This document shows, one piece after another, positions 17,824 through 26,783 of a DNA stretch of 64,000 nucleotides; positions within the stretch are counted from its first letter, which is position 1, and each line of letters opens with the position of its first letter. The translations under genes and the position numbers were made by a program. The DNA is from Paracoccus bogoriensis (GTDB taxonomy: Bacteria > Pseudomonadota > Alphaproteobacteria > Rhodobacterales > Rhodobacteraceae): positions 1-64,000 of the forward strand of contig NZ_JAHYSR010000013.1 in NCBI RefSeq assembly GCF_019431455.1. The letters are read 5' to 3'. The notes under the pieces are model-generated. The model made no database searches, was not told the DNA's origin, and was given only the letters and a program-made list of their open reading frames with translations.

Positions 17824-20136
17824 ATGGACGCAGCCGCCCAGACCGCCGCCCGTATTGCTCGCCAGATCGCGTCCGAAATCGGCGCCAGCCCGGCCCAGGT
17901 CTCGGCCGCGGCGGATCTTCTGGACGGGGGCGCGACCGTCCCCTTTGTTGCGCGCTACCGCAAGGAGGCGACGGGCGGGCTGGATGACACACAGCTGCGC
18001 ACCCTGTCCGAGCGCCTGACCTATCTGCGCGAGATGGAGGCGCGGCGGGCGGCGATCCTCGGTTCGATCCGCGAGCAGGGCAAGCTGACCGACGATCTGG
18101 CCCGCAAGATCGCCGAGGCCGACACCAAGGCTGCGCTTGAGGATATCTATCTGCCGTTCAAGCCCAAGCGCCGCACCAAGGCAATGATTGCGCGCGAAAA
18201 CGGTCTGGAGCCGCTGCTGCGCGCCATTCAGGCCGACCCCGCCGCCGATCCCCAGGCCCTGGCGGCTGCCTATGTCAAGGACACGGTCGAGACGCCCAAG
18301 GCCGCGCTGGAGGGGGCGCGCGACATCCTGGTCGAGGAATTGTCCGAAAATGCCGATCTCTTGGGCCGCCTGCGCGATTTCATGCGGCGCGAGGCGGTGA
18401 TCTCGGCCCGTGTCGTGCCGGGCAAGGAGGAAAGCGGCGCCAAGTTCAGCGATTACTTCGATCATCGCGAGGCCTGGGCCACCATCCCCGGCCACCGGGC
18501 GCTGGCGATCCTGCGCGCCGCCAGGGAAGAGGTCGTGACCATCGAGATCGCGCCGGACCCTGATACGGGCGCCGCGCGCGCCGAGGGGATTGTGGCGCAG
18601 GCCCTTGGCGTTCTCGGGCAGGGGCCGGGCGCGGACTGGCTGCGTGCGGCGGCGGGCTGGGCCTGGCGCGTCAAGCTGTCGAACGGCATGTATATCGACC
18701 TTCTGACCGAACTGCGCCAGCGCGCCCATGCCGAGGCGATCCAGGTCTTTGCTCGCAACCTGCGCGACCTGTTGCTGGCCGCCCCTGCCGGGCCGCGCCC
18801 GACGCTTGGCCTTGATCCCGGCATCCGGACCGGCTGCAAGATCGCGGTCGTGGACGCGACCGGCAAACTGGTCGATACGGCGACGATCTACCCTTTCCAG
18901 CCCAGAAACGACCTGCGCGGGGCCGAGGCCACGCTGCTGGCGCTGATCGCCCGGCATGGTGTGGAACTGGTCGCGATCGGCAATGGCACGGCCAGCCGCG
19001 AAAGCGAACGTCTGGTCGCCGAGGTGCTGAAACGCCTGCCCAAGGGCATCAAGGCGCCCACGCGGGTGGTGGTCTCCGAGGCGGGGGCCTCGGTCTATTC
19101 GGCCTCCGAACTGGCGGCGCGGGAATTCCCGGATCTGGATGTCAGCCTGCGCGGCGCCGTCAGCATCGCCCGGCGTCTGCAAGACCCGCTGGCCGAACTG
19201 GTCAAGGTGCCGCCGCAATCCATCGGCGTCGGCCAATATCAGCACGACGTGGACCAGCGCCAGCTTGCGAAATCGCTGGAAGCCGTGGTCGAGGATGCGG
19301 TGAACGCGGTGGGCGTGGACCTGAACACCGCCTCGGCGCCGCTTCTGGCGCATGTGTCGGGGCTGGGGCCGTCGCTGGCGCAGGCCATCGTCGCGCATCG
19401 CGATGCCTGCGGCGCGTTCCGCTCGCGTGCGGGGCTGAAAAAGGTCGCGGGTCTGGGGCCCAAGGCTTTCCAGCAATGCGCGGGCTTCCTGCGGATCCGC
19501 GACGGGGACGAGCCGCTGGATGCCTCGGCCGTCCACCCGGAAGCCTATGGCGTGGCGCGCCGGATCGTCTCGGCCTGCGGGCGCGATCTGCGCGCGGTGA
19601 TGGGCGATGCGGCGGCGCTGCGGCGGCTGAATGCGGCCGATTTCGTGACCGAGGAATTCGGCCTGCCGACCGTGCGCGACATTCTGGCCGAACTGGAAAA
19701 ACCCGGCCGCGACCCGCGCCCCGCCTTTGTTACGGCCCGTTTTGCCGAGGGTGTCGAGGACATCACGGATCTGCGCCCCGGCATGTCGCTTGAAGGCACC
19801 GTGACCAATGTGGCCGCATTCGGGGCCTTCGTCGATATTGGCGTTCATCAGGACGGGCTGGTCCATGTCAGCCAGCTGGCCGACCGTTTCGTCAAGGATC
19901 CGCACGAGGTGGTCAAGGCCGGCGACGTGGTTCGCGTCCGCGTCATCGAGGTTGACGTGGCGCGCAAGCGCATCGGCCTGACCATGCGCAAGGACGGCGC
20001 CGAGCCTGCCCCCAAGGGGCCGCACTGCGACCGGCAGGATCGCGGCGCCAGGCCGCGCCAGAGGCAGGCGGGGCCTGCGGTCGCCGCGCAGGGCGCATTC
20101 GGCGCGGCCCTGGCCGACGCGCTCTGCAAACGATGA
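17824..20136 (+). CDS. tex: Transcription accessory protein Tex (S1 RNA-binding)
   Basis: RNA-binding protein of 770 aa linked to transcription and transcript fidelity. Domains in order: N-terminal helical Tex_N (residues 1-190), YqgF-like RNase H fold (from about 325, PTLGLDPGIRTGCKIAVVDATG), helix-hairpin-helix repeats (about 500-560, LNTASAPLLAHVSGLG and FRSRAGLKKVAGLG), and a C-terminal S1 domain (about 655-720, EGTVTNVAAFGAFVDIGVHQDGLVHVSQ). The last 50 residues are a basic, Ala/Arg-rich tail. It lies between the antiporter and the sugar isomerase in a same-strand run. Confidence 0.95.
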   Translation: MDAAAQTAARIARQIASEIGASPAQVSAAADLLDGGATVPFVARYRKEATGGLDDTQLRTLSERLTYLREMEARRAAILGSIREQGKLTDDLARKIAEADTKAALEDIYLPFKPKRRTKAMIARENGLEPLLRAIQADPAADPQALAAAYVKDTVETPKAALEGARDILVEELSENADLLGRLRDFMRREAVISARVVPGKEESGAKFSDYFDHREAWATIPGHRALAILRAAREEVVTIEIAPDPDTGAARAEGIVAQALGVLGQGPGADWLRAAAGWAWRVKLSNGMYIDLLTELRQRAHAEAIQVFARNLRDLLLAAPAGPRPTLGLDPGIRTGCKIAVVDATGKLVDTATIYPFQPRNDLRGAEATLLALIARHGVELVAIGNGTASRESERLVAEVLKRLPKGIKAPTRVVVSEAGASVYSASELAAREFPDLDVSLRGAVSIARRLQDPLAELVKVPPQSIGVGQYQHDVDQRQLAKSLEAVVEDAVNAVGVDLNTASAPLLAHVSGLGPSLAQAIVAHRDACGAFRSRAGLKKVAGLGPKAFQQCAGFLRIRDGDEPLDASAVHPEAYGVARRIVSACGRDLRAVMGDAAALRRLNAADFVTEEFGLPTVRDILAELEKPGRDPRPAFVTARFAEGVEDITDLRPGMSLEGTVTNVAAFGAFVDIGVHQDGLVHVSQLADRFVKDPHEVVKAGDVVRVRVIEVDVARKRIGLTMRKDGAEPAPKGPHCDRQDRGARPRQRQAGPAVAAQGAFGAALADALCKR

Positions 20137-20150
20137 TGGAGGAGGTCGTC

Positions 20151-21392
20151 ATGCAGGCAGGCCACCCGGACTTTGCGGGACATTGGCTCGACGATCCCAT
20201 GCACCGGGCCTTTCTGGTGGCGGATGCGCGGCGGGCGCTGGATTTCTTCGATGCCAGCCCCCGTGCGGGCGGCGGCTTTCACCTGCTGGACGGGCAGGGC
20301 GTCCCGCGCCCGACCGGCTTGCAGGAATTGCACACAACGACGCGGCTGGTGCATTCCTATGCGCTGGCGCATGTTGCCGGGCGGCCTGACCGGGCGGGGA
20401 TCGTGGATCAGGGGATGGACTACCTGTGGCGGCGTCACCGTGACGCCGATCATGGCGGCTATCTCTGGGCGCTGGAGGACGACACCATCGCCGATGGCAC
20501 CAAGCTGGCCTATGGGCAGGTTTTTGTCCTCCTGGCGGCTTCCAGCGCGAAACTGGCCGGGCATCCCGATGCCGACCGTCTGCTGGCCGATGTCTCCGAG
20601 GTGCTGGAACGGTATTACTGGGACGAGGCGGCGGGCCTGTTCCGCGACGAATTCACCCGCGACTGGCAGCCCTTTTCGACCTATCGCGGCATGAATGCGA
20701 ACATGCACGGTGCCGAGGCGCTGCTGGCCGCATACGAGTCCACGGGCGAGACATTGCATCTGACCCGCGCAGGCCGGATCCTTCATTTCTTCATCGACAG
20801 GCAGGCGCGCGCCCATGGGTGGCGGATTCCCGAACATTACGATCAGGACTGGCGCGTCGATGCCTCTTATGCGGGCAACCCGGTCTTTCGCCCGGCGGGC
20901 ACCACGCCGGGCCATAGCGTCGAGATGGCCCGGCTTCTGCTGCAATGGTGGGATCTGGCAGGGCGCCCCGATGACGGCAGCCCCGCCATGGCCCGGGCCT
21001 TGACCGAAACCGCACTTGCAGGTGGCTGGAACGCGACCCAGGGCGGACTGGTCTATACGCTGGCGCTTGGGACGGGCGCGGTGGACAACCCGGCGCGCTA
21101 CTGGTGGCCCGTGACCGAGGCGATCGGCGCGCTGGCTGCGCTGATCAAGCTGGACCCGATGCCGGGCGACGAGGTCTGGTATCGTCGGCTGTGGGGTTTC
21201 GCGGCCAGCCATCTGGTCGATCACCAGCGGGGCGGCTGGTGGCCCGAACTGGACCCCGACAATCACCCGACCCAGACCCAGTTTCCCGGCAAACCCGATC
21301 TCTACCACGCGCTTCAGGCTGATCTGTTCCCGCTGGTGCCGGGCTTGTCGCGGATCGCTGCGGGGCTGGGACAGGCACGCGCGCTGGTGTGA
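20151..21392 (+). CDS. AGE-family aldose-ketose isomerase, YihS-like
   Basis: Predicted 413-aa (alpha/alpha)6-barrel sugar isomerase of the N-acylglucosamine 2-epimerase superfamily. Conserved blocks are TTTRLVHSYALAH, RGMNANMHGAEALLAAYE, AGTTPGHSVEMARLLLQWW and GKPDLYHALQ, with the histidines expected to move the proton in YihS-type mannose, glucose or sulfoquinovose isomerases. The exact sugar is unknown. The ATG at 20151 is chosen because AGGAGG stands five bases before it; an ATG at 20133 would overlap the tex stop. Isolated from other sugar genes. Confidence 0.85.
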   Translation: MQAGHPDFAGHWLDDPMHRAFLVADARRALDFFDASPRAGGGFHLLDGQGVPRPTGLQELHTTTRLVHSYALAHVAGRPDRAGIVDQGMDYLWRRHRDADHGGYLWALEDDTIADGTKLAYGQVFVLLAASSAKLAGHPDADRLLADVSEVLERYYWDEAAGLFRDEFTRDWQPFSTYRGMNANMHGAEALLAAYESTGETLHLTRAGRILHFFIDRQARAHGWRIPEHYDQDWRVDASYAGNPVFRPAGTTPGHSVEMARLLLQWWDLAGRPDDGSPAMARALTETALAGGWNATQGGLVYTLALGTGAVDNPARYWWPVTEAIGALAALIKLDPMPGDEVWYRRLWGFAASHLVDHQRGGWWPELDPDNHPTQTQFPGKPDLYHALQADLFPLVPGLSRIAAGLGQARALV

Positions 21393-21499
21393 CATGACGC
21401 CAGGTCACGCGGCTTGACCGCCGGCGCCGTTCGTGTCAAGCGGTCGAATCCGTCTGAGACAACCAGGCTGCTTTCGTTTCAAACAGATCGGTTTTCACC

Positions 21500-22636
21500 A
21501 TGTGCCCCGATGCGCCCGTTGCGCCTCATACCTCTGACCGGCCGGATCTTGCCCAACGCGCGGCCCGAGCGTTGGCCGGGGTCGAGACCGGGATTGCCTT
21601 TTCGCTACTTGATGGCAGCCCGGACTGCATCAAGCTGATCGAACTGGACGGCAGTCTCAGCTACATGAACCCCGGCGGGCTTTGCGTGATGGAGATCGAG
21701 GATTTCGCGCAGGTGGCCGACCGTCCCTGGTCCGAACTATGGCCTGCAGAGCATCGGCCGTTGCTGGACAAGGCGATCCGGGACGCCTCGGAAGGGCGCG
21801 TGACGCGGTTCGAGGCTTTCTGTCCGACGGCGCGCGGCACGCCGCGCTGGTGGCAGGTGACGGTCTCGCCGGTGCGCAACACGCACGGAACGGTTGAACG
21901 CATCCTGTCGATCTCGCGCGATGTGACCGACATGGTCACGGCGCGCCGCCAGCGTGAGGAACAGGCCAGGATTCTGGCCGACGAGGTCGCTCAGAAGGAC
22001 GCGGCCCTGGCCCGACAGCACGTGCTGCTGGGCGAGATCGACCACCGCGTGAAGAACAGCTTTGCCTCTGTGGTTGCGTTGCTCAGGATGAAGGCCCGCG
22101 CACATCGCGGCGACGCGGCGGGGATGGCGCTGGAGGATGCTGCAAACCGCATCGCAACCCTTGCACGGGTGCACGAGCAATTGCACCTGGACCCCGGATC
22201 GAGCCTGATCGCGCTGGCCGATTATATCCGCGAACTGGCCCTTGATATCGGTGGCGCGCTTGGCGCCAGGATCGAACTGTTGCCGATGCCCTCTGTGCAG
22301 ATCGCGCCCTCGGATGCGGCGGCAATCGGGCAGATCCTGGCCGAATTGATCGCGAATGCCGTGCGTCACGGCGGCAGATCGGGCCATGCGCCGCAGATCC
22401 GCCTGGCGATGGCGCAGAAGGCTCAGGGGCTGTCGCTGGTGGTCGAAGATGACGGGCCGGGTCTGCCCGAGGGCTTCGACCCCGAGGCGGGGACAGGACT
22501 TGGGATGCAGGTCTGTTCGATCTATGCCAGCCAGTTGGGCGGCAGCATGAGCGCCGGAGCCTCGGATCAGGGCGGCGCGCGCTTTGAAGTGCTGCTGAAC
22601 CCGCCCTCGTTGCAGGGCGACGGCGCGGCGGGCTGA
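21500..22636 (+). CDS. PAS-domain sensor histidine kinase, HWE/HisKA_2 type
   Basis: Soluble sensor kinase of 378 aa. It has an N-terminal PAS domain (about residues 35-150, with SPDCIKLIELDGSLSYMNPGG), a short coiled linker, the HisKA_2-type dimerisation domain with phospho-acceptor His182 (LLGEIDHRVKNSF), and a HATPase domain (LIANAVRHGG, VVEDDGPGLPEGF, GTGLGMQV). No transmembrane segment, so it senses a cytoplasmic signal. No response regulator is adjacent. Kinases of this type often feed the alphaproteobacterial general stress pathway or light/redox signalling; the partner here is unknown. Confidence 0.9.
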   Translation: MCPDAPVAPHTSDRPDLAQRAARALAGVETGIAFSLLDGSPDCIKLIELDGSLSYMNPGGLCVMEIEDFAQVADRPWSELWPAEHRPLLDKAIRDASEGRVTRFEAFCPTARGTPRWWQVTVSPVRNTHGTVERILSISRDVTDMVTARRQREEQARILADEVAQKDAALARQHVLLGEIDHRVKNSFASVVALLRMKARAHRGDAAGMALEDAANRIATLARVHEQLHLDPGSSLIALADYIRELALDIGGALGARIELLPMPSVQIAPSDAAAIGQILAELIANAVRHGGRSGHAPQIRLAMAQKAQGLSLVVEDDGPGLPEGFDPEAGTGLGMQVCSIYASQLGGSMSAGASDQGGARFEVLLNPPSLQGDGAAG

Positions 22637-22705
22637 GCGGGGGGTTGCGGGAACGAACCGGCGTCTTGCGCATTTCATGGCTTTGGGTCAGGTGACGGAG
22701 AAGCC

Positions 22706-23488
22706 ATGATGCAAATGACGATCGAGGTCGATCTGGACTATCTCCTGGCCGCGCCAGGGGCCGCGATCCTGTCGATCGAGGCCGCCGAGACGGAAGGCCA
22801 GCAGATCCTGGCCTCGGATCTGCGGCTGGACCCGGCTCTGGCACCGCGTCTGGTGCCTGGTGACGAGGGGGTGGGGCGCAAGATGGCACTGCATGTGCCG
22901 GAACGGCTGAGGTGCTGCTATCGCGCCGAACTCAGGATCGACCGGAGCGTCCCCGATCTGCCGCGCCTTGCCGCGCTGCCGGTCGAGGATCTGCCCGCCG
23001 AGGCTCTGCGTGCGCTGATGCCCTCGCGCTACTGCGACCCGATCCGGTTTCTGGCCTATGTCGGCACGCGCTTTGGCGATCTGTCGGGCGGGCCCTTGGT
23101 TGCAGCTCTGGCGGAATGGGTGCAGGGCGCGCTGACCTATGTGCCGGGTGTGAGTGGCGCGGATACGACCGCGACGGATACCTTCGTCCAGCGGCAGGGC
23201 GTCTGCCGCGATTACGCGCACCTGCTGATCGCGCTTTGCCGGGCCGGGCAGGTGCCCGCGCGCATTGCCAGCGTCTATGCCCATTCGGTCGAACCGCAGG
23301 ACTTCCACGCAGTGGTCCAGGTCTATCTGGACGGTGCATGGCATCTGGTCGATCCGACCGGCATGGCCAGCGCCGACCAGATGGCGCTGGTGGCGGTGGG
23401 GCGCGATGCGGTGGATGTTGCCTTCCTGACCACGATCACCCCGGCCAGCATGAGCGATCAAAGCGTGCTTGTCCGCCAGATCCTCTAG
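22706..23488 (+). CDS. Transglutaminase-like cysteine protease family protein
   Basis: A 260-aa protein with the transglutaminase core fold and a complete triad: Cys167 (RQGVCRDYAHLLIALCR), His201 (DFHAVVQVYL) and Asp216 (HLVDPTG). The N-terminal 90 residues form a beta-rich domain. No signal peptide is visible. Bacterial members usually act as peptidases or remain uncharacterised. The C-terminal end overlaps the convergent cobD by 4 bases. The gene is 69 bases after the histidine kinase and may share its transcript. Confidence 0.88.
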   Translation: MMQMTIEVDLDYLLAAPGAAILSIEAAETEGQQILASDLRLDPALAPRLVPGDEGVGRKMALHVPERLRCCYRAELRIDRSVPDLPRLAALPVEDLPAEALRALMPSRYCDPIRFLAYVGTRFGDLSGGPLVAALAEWVQGALTYVPGVSGADTTATDTFVQRQGVCRDYAHLLIALCRAGQVPARIASVYAHSVEPQDFHAVVQVYLDGAWHLVDPTGMASADQMALVAVGRDAVDVAFLTTITPASMSDQSVLVRQIL

Positions 23489-24396
23489 GCCACCCAGGCC
23501 CCGATCAGCACCAGCCCGACAAGCGCCACGGCGCGACGATAGAGCCCGAGCGCGGCGGCCAGATCGTCTGCACCCGGATCGCGGGCGCCGGGATTGAGCC
23601 AGGGCTCGTCCGCGACCCGGTCGGCGTAGATTCGCGGCCCTGACAGGCGGATGCCAAGCGCGCCCGCCATCGCGGCTTCGGGCCAACCCGCGTTGGGCGA
23701 GCGATGTGCAGATGCATCGCGGCGCGCGGTCGTGAAAGCCGCGCGTGCGCGCCCCCCCGCAGCCAACGCAAGCAGGCCCGCCGTCAGGCGCGCAGGAATC
23801 AGGTTCACCGCATCGTCCAGCCTTGCCGCGAAGGCGCCGAATGCCTCGTGCCGGGGCGTGCGGTGCCCGATCATGCTGTCCAGCGTGTTGATCGCCTTGT
23901 AAGCCACGATGCCCGGCAGCCCTCCGATGGCGGCCCAGAACAGCGGCGCGATCACGCCGTCGCTGGCGTTTTCGGCCAGACTCTCGATGCTGGCGCGGCT
24001 CAGCGCCGGGCTGTCCGCCCGGGTGACGTCGCGGCCCACGATCATGGCGGTCGCGGCCCGCGCGGCAGGCAGATCGCCTTGGCGCAGAGGATGCAGGACG
24101 GCCCGCACATGTTCATCCAGCGACCGCGCCGCGACCAGAGGCCAGGCGAGGATTGCCGCCGCCCAAGGCCCCAGCCAGACCTGCGCGAAAGCCGCCGGAA
24201 TGACCGCGATCGCGATTACGACCAAAGCTGCCAGCGCGCCCTTGGCGCCGCGCGCGCAACCCCGGTTCAGCGCCCGGTCCAGTGCCGCGATCAGCCGTCC
24301 GAGCCATGTCACGGGGTGGCCGATGCGGCGATAAAGCGCCTGCGGCCAGCCGATCAGGGCATCAATCAGCAGCGCGATGGCCGCGATCATCGCCAT
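23485..24396 (-). CDS. cobD: Adenosylcobinamide-phosphate synthase (CobD/CbiB)
   Basis: Membrane enzyme of 303 aa that joins the aminopropanol side chain to adenosylcobyric acid in cobalamin synthesis. CobD/CbiB motifs are clear: GWPQALYRRIGHPVTWLG, SRASIESLAENASDGVIAPLFW, and AYKAINTLDSMIGHRTPRHEAFG. Several hydrophobic helices are present. The ATG overlaps the stop of the phosphatase gene by one base (TGATG), so the pair is translationally coupled. It fits the B12-dependent ribonucleotide reductase found in this window. Confidence 0.94.
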   Translation of the reverse strand: MAMIAAIALLIDALIGWPQALYRRIGHPVTWLGRLIAALDRALNRGCARGAKGALAALVVIAIAVIPAAFAQVWLGPWAAAILAWPLVAARSLDEHVRAVLHPLRQGDLPAARAATAMIVGRDVTRADSPALSRASIESLAENASDGVIAPLFWAAIGGLPGIVAYKAINTLDSMIGHRTPRHEAFGAFAARLDDAVNLIPARLTAGLLALAAGGRARAAFTTARRDASAHRSPNAGWPEAAMAGALGIRLSGPRIYADRVADEPWLNPGARDPGADDLAAALGLYRRAVALVGLVLIGAWVA

Positions 24397-24953
24397 CAGA
24401 TGGTCTCCGGCAAAGTCAGATTCACGGCCTCGACCGCCCATTCCGCGCCCGCGGAATCGATTCGGTGGAGGATCGTCAGCGAGAGCGGCGCGACCGCGAA
24501 TGACAGCGCCCGCGCACCCACCACCAGCGCCAGCGCGGCGCGGACGGTTCCGGCATGGGCCACGATCAGCGTGCCGGGCGGGGCCTCGACCAGCAGGGGA
24601 TGAACGCGCGCGGCCATGTCCAGAAAGCTCTCGCCACCCTCGGGGCGGTGGCAGGCCAGGGCCTCGGGGGGCAGGGGGCCAAGGTCGGGCAGATCGGTCA
24701 GGGGCCGCCCCTCCCACAGGCCCTGATCCTGTTCCAGAAGCGCGGGCAGCATCCGGTCGGGGGCAAGGCCAAGCGCATGGGCCGTTTGCAGGCAACGCCG
24801 CGCCGGGCTGCACCAGACCTGCGCCGGGCGCCCGATCCGTGCGGCCATGCGCGCCAGCGCCGCGCGATTGCTGCAATCGGCATCGACCTCGCGCCGCCCG
24901 GTGATACGTCCTCCGGTCAGGGCAGGGGCATGGCGCAGGATCATCAGACTCAT
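24396..24953 (-). CDS. Histidine phosphatase family protein, CobC-like
   Basis: A 185-aa phosphoglycerate-mutase-type phosphatase. The catalytic RH pair is in MSLMILRHAPALTGGRITGR, the second arginine is in CSPARRCLQTAHALG, and the second histidine is in LIVAHAGTVRAAL. Because it is coupled to cobD it is probably the alpha-ribazole phosphatase of cobalamin nucleotide-loop assembly, though the motif RHAP departs from the common RHG. Cytoplasmic. Confidence 0.8.
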   Translation of the reverse strand: MSLMILRHAPALTGGRITGRREVDADCSNRAALARMAARIGRPAQVWCSPARRCLQTAHALGLAPDRMLPALLEQDQGLWEGRPLTDLPDLGPLPPEALACHRPEGGESFLDMAARVHPLLVEAPPGTLIVAHAGTVRAALALVVGARALSFAVAPLSLTILHRIDSAGAEWAVEAVNLTLPETI

Positions 24954-25050
24954 CGGTCCTCTCCCTGTTTCGCGCGCACCATGCGGCGGGCCGGGACAAA
25001 GGGCAAGCCGGGGCCGATTGACGCGGGCCGCACCCGGATGCAGGCTGCAC

Positions 25051-25080
25051 TTGACGCGGAGGGGATGGCCGCGCTATCGG
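25051..25080 (+). promoter_or_regulatory. Candidate promoter of the leucine degradation operon
   Basis: TTGACG (25051-25056), an 18-base spacer, and TATCGG (25075-25080). The palindrome at 25081 begins immediately after the -10, so a bound repressor would block the start site. Confidence 0.45.
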
Positions 25081-25104
25081 TTAAATGAACGCATGTTCAT
25101 TTAA
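25081..25104 (+). promoter_or_regulatory. Palindromic operator upstream of ivd
   Basis: Perfect inverted repeat with 10-base arms, TTAAATGAAC and GTTCATTTAA, around a 4-base centre. It is AT-rich within very GC-rich DNA, which is unlikely by chance. The TGAAC/GTTCA core is like operators of TetR-family acyl-CoA or fatty-acid regulators. No regulator gene is adjacent. Confidence 0.75.
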
Positions 25105-25131
25105 TATCGGCAGCATGGGGGGGGCTTGCGG

Positions 25132-26292
25132 ATGTTCACACGGGGCATGGAATTCGATCTGGGCGAAGATGTGAACGCGCTGCGCGAGATGGTGCATCGT
25201 TGGGCACAGGACCGGATCAAGCCGCTGGCCGCGGCGACCGACCGCGACAATGCCTTTCCCAACGAACTCTGGCCCGAAATGGGCGAGCTTGGTCTGTTGG
25301 GCATCACCGTTCCCGAGGAATTCGGCGGCGCCGGGATGGGTTATCTGGCCCATGTCGTCGCCACCGAGGAGATTGCACGGGCCAGCGCCTCGATCAGTCT
25401 GTCTTATGGGGCGCATTCAAACCTTTGCGTCAATCAGATCAAACTGAACGGCACCGATGCGCAGCGCGCGAAATACCTGCCGAAGCTCTGCAGCGGCCAG
25501 CATGTCGGCGCTCTGGCCATGTCCGAGGAAAGCGCGGGCAGCGATGTCGTCGGCATGAAGCTGCGCGCCGAGAAGCGGGGCGACGGCTATGTGCTGAATG
25601 GCAACAAGTATTGGATCACGAATGGTCCCGACGCCGACGTGCTGGTCGTCTATGCCAAGACCGACCCCGAGGCGGGCAGCAAGGGTATCACCGCCTTTAT
25701 CGTCGAACGCGGGATGCCCGGCTTCTCGACCAGCCCGCATTTCGACAAGCTGGGGATGCGCGGGTCCAACACCGGAGAGCTGATCTTCGAGAATTGCACC
25801 ATCCCCGCCGAGAACGTCCTGGGCGAGGAAGGGCGCGGCGTGCGCGTCCTGATGTCGGGTCTGGATTACGAACGTGTGGTTCTGTCGGGGATCGGCACGG
25901 GCATCATGGCCGCCTGCCTTGACGAGGTGCTGCCCTATCTGCGCGAGCGACGGCAATTCGGCCAGCCGATCGGTTCCTTTCAGTTGATGCAAGGCAAGAT
26001 TGCCGACATGTATGTCGCGCTGAACACCGCCCGGGCCTATGTCTATGAGGTTGCGCGGGCCTGCGATGCAGGTCGCGTGACGCGCCAGGATGCAGCGGGC
26101 GCGGTGCTTTATGCCAGCGAGCAGGCCATGGTGCAGGCCCATCAGGCTGTGCAGGCGCTTGGCGGGGCGGGGTTCCTCAATGACAGCGTGGTCAGCCGGC
26201 TCTTCCGCGATGCCAAGCTGATGGAGATCGGCGCAGGCACCAGCGAAATCCGCCGTATGCTGATCGGACGCGAGCTGATGGGGCTGGTCTGA
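25132..26292 (+). CDS. ivd: Isovaleryl-CoA dehydrogenase
   Basis: FAD enzyme of 386 aa that oxidises isovaleryl-CoA to 3-methylcrotonyl-CoA, the first committed step of leucine breakdown. Acyl-CoA dehydrogenase blocks are present ([63 protein letters not shown]). The catalytic base is Glu247 in [12 protein letters not shown], the position special to isovaleryl-CoA dehydrogenases, which separates it from short-chain relatives. ATG at 25132 is likely; ATG at 25147 is an alternative. An eight-G tract sits just before the start. First gene of the liu-type operon. Confidence 0.93.
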   Translation: MFTRGMEFDLGEDVNALREMVHRWAQDRIKPLAAATDRDNAFPNELWPEMGELGLLGITVPEEFGGAGMGYLAHVVATEEIARASASISLSYGAHSNLCVNQIKLNGTDAQRAKYLPKLCSGQHVGALAMSEESAGSDVVGMKLRAEKRGDGYVLNGNKYWITNGPDADVLVVYAKTDPEAGSKGITAFIVERGMPGFSTSPHFDKLGMRGSNTGELIFENCTIPAENVLGEEGRGVRVLMSGLDYERVVLSGIGTGIMAACLDEVLPYLRERRQFGQPIGSFQLMQGKIADMYVALNTARAYVYEVARACDAGRVTRQDAAGAVLYASEQAMVQAHQAVQALGGAGFLNDSVVSRLFRDAKLMEIGAGTSEIRRMLIGRELMGLV

Positions 26293-26780
26293 TGCGGGCG
26301 GCGGCTTTCGCACTCTGCCTGCTGCCCCTGCCGGCGCTGGCCGATCTGCCAGACCCGGCGATCGACCCGGCGCTGGTCACCGATTGCCTGGCGGCAGGCC
26401 GGGGCGAGGCCTGCATCGGTCTGGCGGCAAATGCCTGCATGGAACAGCCCGGCGGCTTCTCGACCTATGGGATGAGCGCCTGTCTGGGGCTGGAATACGA
26501 CCTCTGGGACGGGCTGCTGAACGATCACTACCGCGAGGTAATGGCACAGGCGCGCGCCATGGACGAAGAGATGGCCGGACTGGGCGGCACCTTCGAGGCG
26601 CAGGCCCCGGCCCTTCGGGATGCGCAGCGCCGCTGGATCGCCTGGCGCGACGCGGCCTGCGCCTTTGAACGCAGCCGGTGGGGCGGCGGCACCGGGGCGG
26701 GGCCTGCGGGCGTGGAATGCATGTTGACCCTGACCGCCCGGCAGGCGCTGTGGCTGGACCAGTATCGCGGCGAGACCTGA
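26292..26780 (+). CDS. LprI-like secreted protein (DUF1311-type)
   Basis: A 162-aa protein with a signal peptide ([17 protein letters not shown]) and the cysteine-containing lysozyme-inhibitor LprI-type domain: ACLGLEYDLWDGLLNDHYREVM, then LRDAQRRWIAWRDAACAFE and CMLTLTARQALWLDQY. Likely periplasmic. Its role is unknown; the best-known member inhibits lysozyme. It starts on the last base of the ivd stop (TGATG) and ends three bases before the acyl-CoA synthetase, so it is embedded in the leucine operon although it has no obvious metabolic role. Confidence 0.82.
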   Translation: MRAAAFALCLLPLPALADLPDPAIDPALVTDCLAAGRGEACIGLAANACMEQPGGFSTYGMSACLGLEYDLWDGLLNDHYREVMAQARAMDEEMAGLGGTFEAQAPALRDAQRRWIAWRDAACAFERSRWGGGTGAGPAGVECMLTLTARQALWLDQYRGET

Positions 26781-26783
26781 ACC

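Noticed and set aside
15331..20025. A 1564-codon open frame on the minus strand
   Set aside because: It is antisense to the antiporter and tex, has low-complexity Gln/Arg/His-rich composition and no domain. Long antisense frames are expected in GC-rich DNA with strong third-position bias.
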